Of a stretch of 64,000 bases of DNA, positions 62,426 through 64,000 are shown piece after piece. Under the pieces are notes generated by a model. It saw only the letters and a list, made by a program, of their open reading frames with translations. It was not told the DNA's origin and ran no database searches. The first letter of the stretch is position 1; every line of letters starts with the position of its first letter. Made by a program: the position numbers and the translations under genes. The stretch comes from an uncultured Clostridia bacterium (GTDB lineage Bacteria; Bacillota; Clostridia; Christensenellales; UBA1242): the NCBI GenBank assembly GCA_934772525.1, contig CAKVMI010000004.1, forward strand, positions 62,001-126,000. Direction: 5' to 3'.

Positions 62426-63253
62426 TTATTCGTTTAGCATAATTTGACCTATTACAATATCTGGCTTAACCTTTTCGCCATGAAAGTCACTTCCCATTGT
62501 AATATTTAAGTTATTCTTTTCCGCAAACGAAACTAATTTCTTTATTTTTCCTATATTGTATTTTGAATAATAACATTCCATTCCCGAGACACCAAGTTCT
62601 ACAAGCGTAGACCAAACTTTTTCAGTTTGTTCTTCAGTTAAATTATTATCCTTCATTATTTGATAAGGGTGTGCAATAACAACCATTCCGCCATTTTCTT
62701 TTACAATATCGATCACCTTTCTGGCTTCTAATTTAAATGATTTTGCTTGTTCACTATTTTGTAAATATTTATCAAAAGCTTCTTGAATACTACTTACAAC
62801 ACCATTATCCAACAAACATTTTGCAATATCTACACGGCCAACATTACTTTTTTGCTTTAAAATTTCTACCTGCTCATTACTTAATTCTATACCAAACGTT
62901 TTTAATTGCTCTAAATTATACTCTAATTTTTTAATTCTTAATTTATCCGCTTCATTAATGAGATTAATTATTTTTTCATCTTTATGATTAATTCCATAAC
63001 CTATTAGATGCATTACAATATTACCTATTTTACAATCAAACTCCACACCAGCAAAAATTTTGTACCCCGAAAGTAACATATCTAGTGCAACCTTGCTTTT
63101 ACTTAACACATCAAATTGCTTGATTGTATCATGGTCAACTATTCCAATTACTTTTAAATTAGCATCCTTAGCTTTTTGTAAAACTTCATCTACCGAATAT
63201 TGCCCATCTGAACAATTAGTATGTATATGTAAATCTACATTTTTTAATTCCAT
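62426..63253 (-). CDS. PHP-domain phosphoesterase (RNase AM/TrpH-like)
   Basis: 275 residues with DLHIHTNCSDGQYSVDEVL, GIVDHDTI, AGVEFDCKI, the long family-specific insertion, VVIAHPYQI and GSDFHGEKVKP, the layout of YciV/TrpH proteins, which act as 5' exoribonucleases or nucleoside 3',5'-bisphosphate phosphatases. Start follows AAGGGG. Monocistronic on present evidence. Confidence 0.9.
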   Translation of the reverse strand: MELKNVDLHIHTNCSDGQYSVDEVLQKAKDANLKVIGIVDHDTIKQFDVLSKSKVALDMLLSGYKIFAGVEFDCKIGNIVMHLIGYGINHKDEKIINLINEADKLRIKKLEYNLEQLKTFGIELSNEQVEILKQKSNVGRVDIAKCLLDNGVVSSIQEAFDKYLQNSEQAKSFKLEARKVIDIVKENGGMVVIAHPYQIMKDNNLTEEQTEKVWSTLVELGVSGMECYYSKYNIGKIKKLVSFAEKNNLNITMGSDFHGEKVKPDIVIGQIMLNE

Positions 63254-63374
63254 AATATACCCCTTAACAACGAATCATTATTACTTAACCAATATTTTTA
63301 TTACTATTTAATTTTACAGCCAAAACACATTTTTGTAAAGTGATTTACAAAACCCAATTTTATAATTAAATGAT

Positions 63375-63405
63375 AAAAGCACCAGCCTTGCGGTCCGGTG
63401 CTTTT
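63375..63405 (-). terminator. Intrinsic terminator after tRNA-Thr
   Basis: AAAAGCACC / GGTGCTTTT hairpin six bases past the tRNA 3' end on the minus strand, with a T-containing tail. Confidence 0.88.
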
Positions 63406-63410
63406 CATCC

Positions 63411-63486
63411 TGGAGCTGATGACGGGAATCGGACCCGTGACCTCCGCCTTACCAAGGCGGTGCTCTACCGACTGAGCCACATCAGC
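63411..63486 (-). tRNA. tRNA-Thr (anticodon GGT)
   Basis: Read on the minus strand: acceptor GCTGATG / CATCAGC, D-arm with GGCTCAGTCGGTAGAGCA, anticodon arm CCGCC-TTGGTAA-GGCGG giving anticodon GGT, T-arm ACGGGTCCGATTCCCGT, and an encoded CCA (63411-63413). 76 bases. Reads ACC and ACU codons. Has its own promoter and terminator. Confidence 0.97.
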
Positions 63487-63581
63487 ATTTGCACGATTAC
63501 TCGTGCTACAATTTATGACATTTAATTTTGCATTACGCAAATCAAAACCTTACCAAGACTTTGATAAATATCACTTTAATA

Positions 63582-63610
63582 AGTATATAATATTATAATC
63601 TTTTTGTCAA
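63582..63610 (-). promoter_or_regulatory. Promoter of tRNA-Thr
   Basis: Minus strand TTGACA (63605-63610), 17-base spacer, TATACT (63582-63587), about 95 bases before the tRNA. Confidence 0.82.
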
Positions 63611-63631
63611 TCACTTTGTTAAAACATTTTA

Positions 63632-64000
63632 TTATTTTTGGCAAAGTATATGAACTCTTTCTACGTCGTCTGTGTCACTTCTCTTTTCGAAGTTTATGTC
63701 TATAAAATCAATTTTAGAAAACCCAACTTCTTCTAATGCTTTTTTTACAGCTTCAGTAGGAAAGCCGGTCTCTATCATTTTATCTGCAGTTTTTCTATAA
63801 AGTGACTCATTTTCTCTAATGTAGTAAACTTCATCCATGATACAAACGCCATCTTCATTTGCAACCTTTTGAACATAATCTAATGTATAATCTTGCTCAA
63901 AAATTACTTTTTCCCATGTATTCATAGTCTTTTCGCTATAAAAGTCAAATAAAAGTCTTCCACCTTCATTTAAGTGATTAAAACAAACATTAAAAAATTC
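63632..64000 (-). CDS. Class I SAM-dependent methyltransferase, N-terminal part outside the window
   Basis: Frame is open to the window edge. The visible part reads FFNVCFNHLNEGGRLLFDFYS, the late Rossmann strand typical of these enzymes (hydrophobic stretch, GG, FD), then MNTWEKVIFEQDYTLDYV and a C-terminal EEVGFSKIDFIDINFEKRSDTDDVERVHILCQK. The SAM-binding GxGxG motif lies upstream and is not seen; the substrate is unknown. Confidence 0.82.
   Translation of the reverse strand, partial: EFFNVCFNHLNEGGRLLFDFYSEKTMNTWEKVIFEQDYTLDYVQKVANEDGVCIMDEVYYIRENESLYRKTADKMIETGFPTEAVKKALEEVGFSKIDFIDINFEKRSDTDDVERVHILCQK

Noticed and set aside
63304..63540. Minus-strand reading frame of 78 codons
   Set aside because: It runs through tRNA-Thr and its terminator; the ADVAQSVEHRLGKAEVTGPIPV peptide is the well-known false translation of a tRNA.
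1..64000. CRISPR arrays, insertion sequences, prophage, rRNA
   Set aside because: No regularly spaced repeats, transposase-like or phage-like proteins, or rRNA sequence were recognised on reading either strand.

Overview
The window is chromosomal DNA from an AT-rich, low-GC Gram-positive bacterium, most likely an uncultured member of the Clostridia or a close relative. Supporting signs are SpoVG, a SpoIIQ-like M23 protein, the murB-PHP-whiA-dnaE-pfkA and pth-mfd-prsA gene orders, a T-box upstream of ileS, Firmicutes-type Shine-Dalgarno sites (AAGGAGG-like) and near-consensus SigA promoters (TTGACA-N17-TATAAT). The NifU-like/GGGtGRT gene pair is also, from memory, mostly clostridial. The exact lineage cannot be fixed from the sequence alone. 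I see no prophage, insertion sequence, CRISPR array or rRNA; almost everything is core housekeeping, mostly on the minus strand.

Layout. 1-1.5 kb: end of a NitT/TauT-type ABC importer (ATPase and permease, plus strand), convergent with a GyrB/ParE topoisomerase subunit (1.5-3.5 kb). 3.7-4.8 kb: murG (plus). 5.2-12.5 kb: rpoB-rpoC with their own promoter and a leader containing an intrinsic-terminator-like hairpin; neither rplJL nor the str operon is adjacent. 12.8-16.3 kb: a heterodimeric ABC exporter. 16.4-17.9 kb: a small conserved protein convergent with dinB. 18.0-27.8 kb: an apparent eight-gene operon (WalJ-like MBL hydrolase, CPBP protease, rlmH, tadA, a degenerate GlmU-like protein, pth, mfd, PrsA-like foldase). 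27.9-31.7 kb: M1 peptidase lipoprotein, SpoIIQ-like M23 protein, and a flippase-like membrane protein. 31.8-36.3 kb: T-box-controlled ileS and murC. 36.4-41.7 kb: a surface protein, then lgt, a coiled-coil protein, pepF and a GIY-YIG protein. 41.8-44.8 kb: a decayed coding sequence, an unknown membrane protein, acpS, recX and a YigZ-family protein. 44.9-46.6 kb: the NifU-like/GGGtGRT pair (plus). 46.7-56.8 kb: a TPR protein, pfkA, dnaE, whiA, PHP, murB and a membrane-anchored solute-binding protein. 56.9-62.3 kb: uvrC, prfA, prmC, rpmE, spoVG and a nucleotidyltransferase. 62.4-64 kb: a PHP phosphoesterase, tRNA-Thr(GGT) and the end of a methyltransferase.

The genes cover transcription (rpoBC), translation (ileS, prfA, prmC, rpmE, pth, rlmH, tadA, tRNA), replication and repair (dnaE, gyrB, mfd, uvrC, dinB, recX), and envelope building (murB, murC, murG, lgt, flippase, foldase, M23). 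The points most worth a second look are the uncharacterised NifU-like/GGGtGRT pair, the GlmU-like protein with both catalytic sites eroded at the usual glmU-pth-mfd locus, the attenuator-like rpoB leader, non-standard residues in drug-binding regions of RpoB and GyrB, a UvrC without its C-terminal HhH domain, and perfect palindromes at two promoters.
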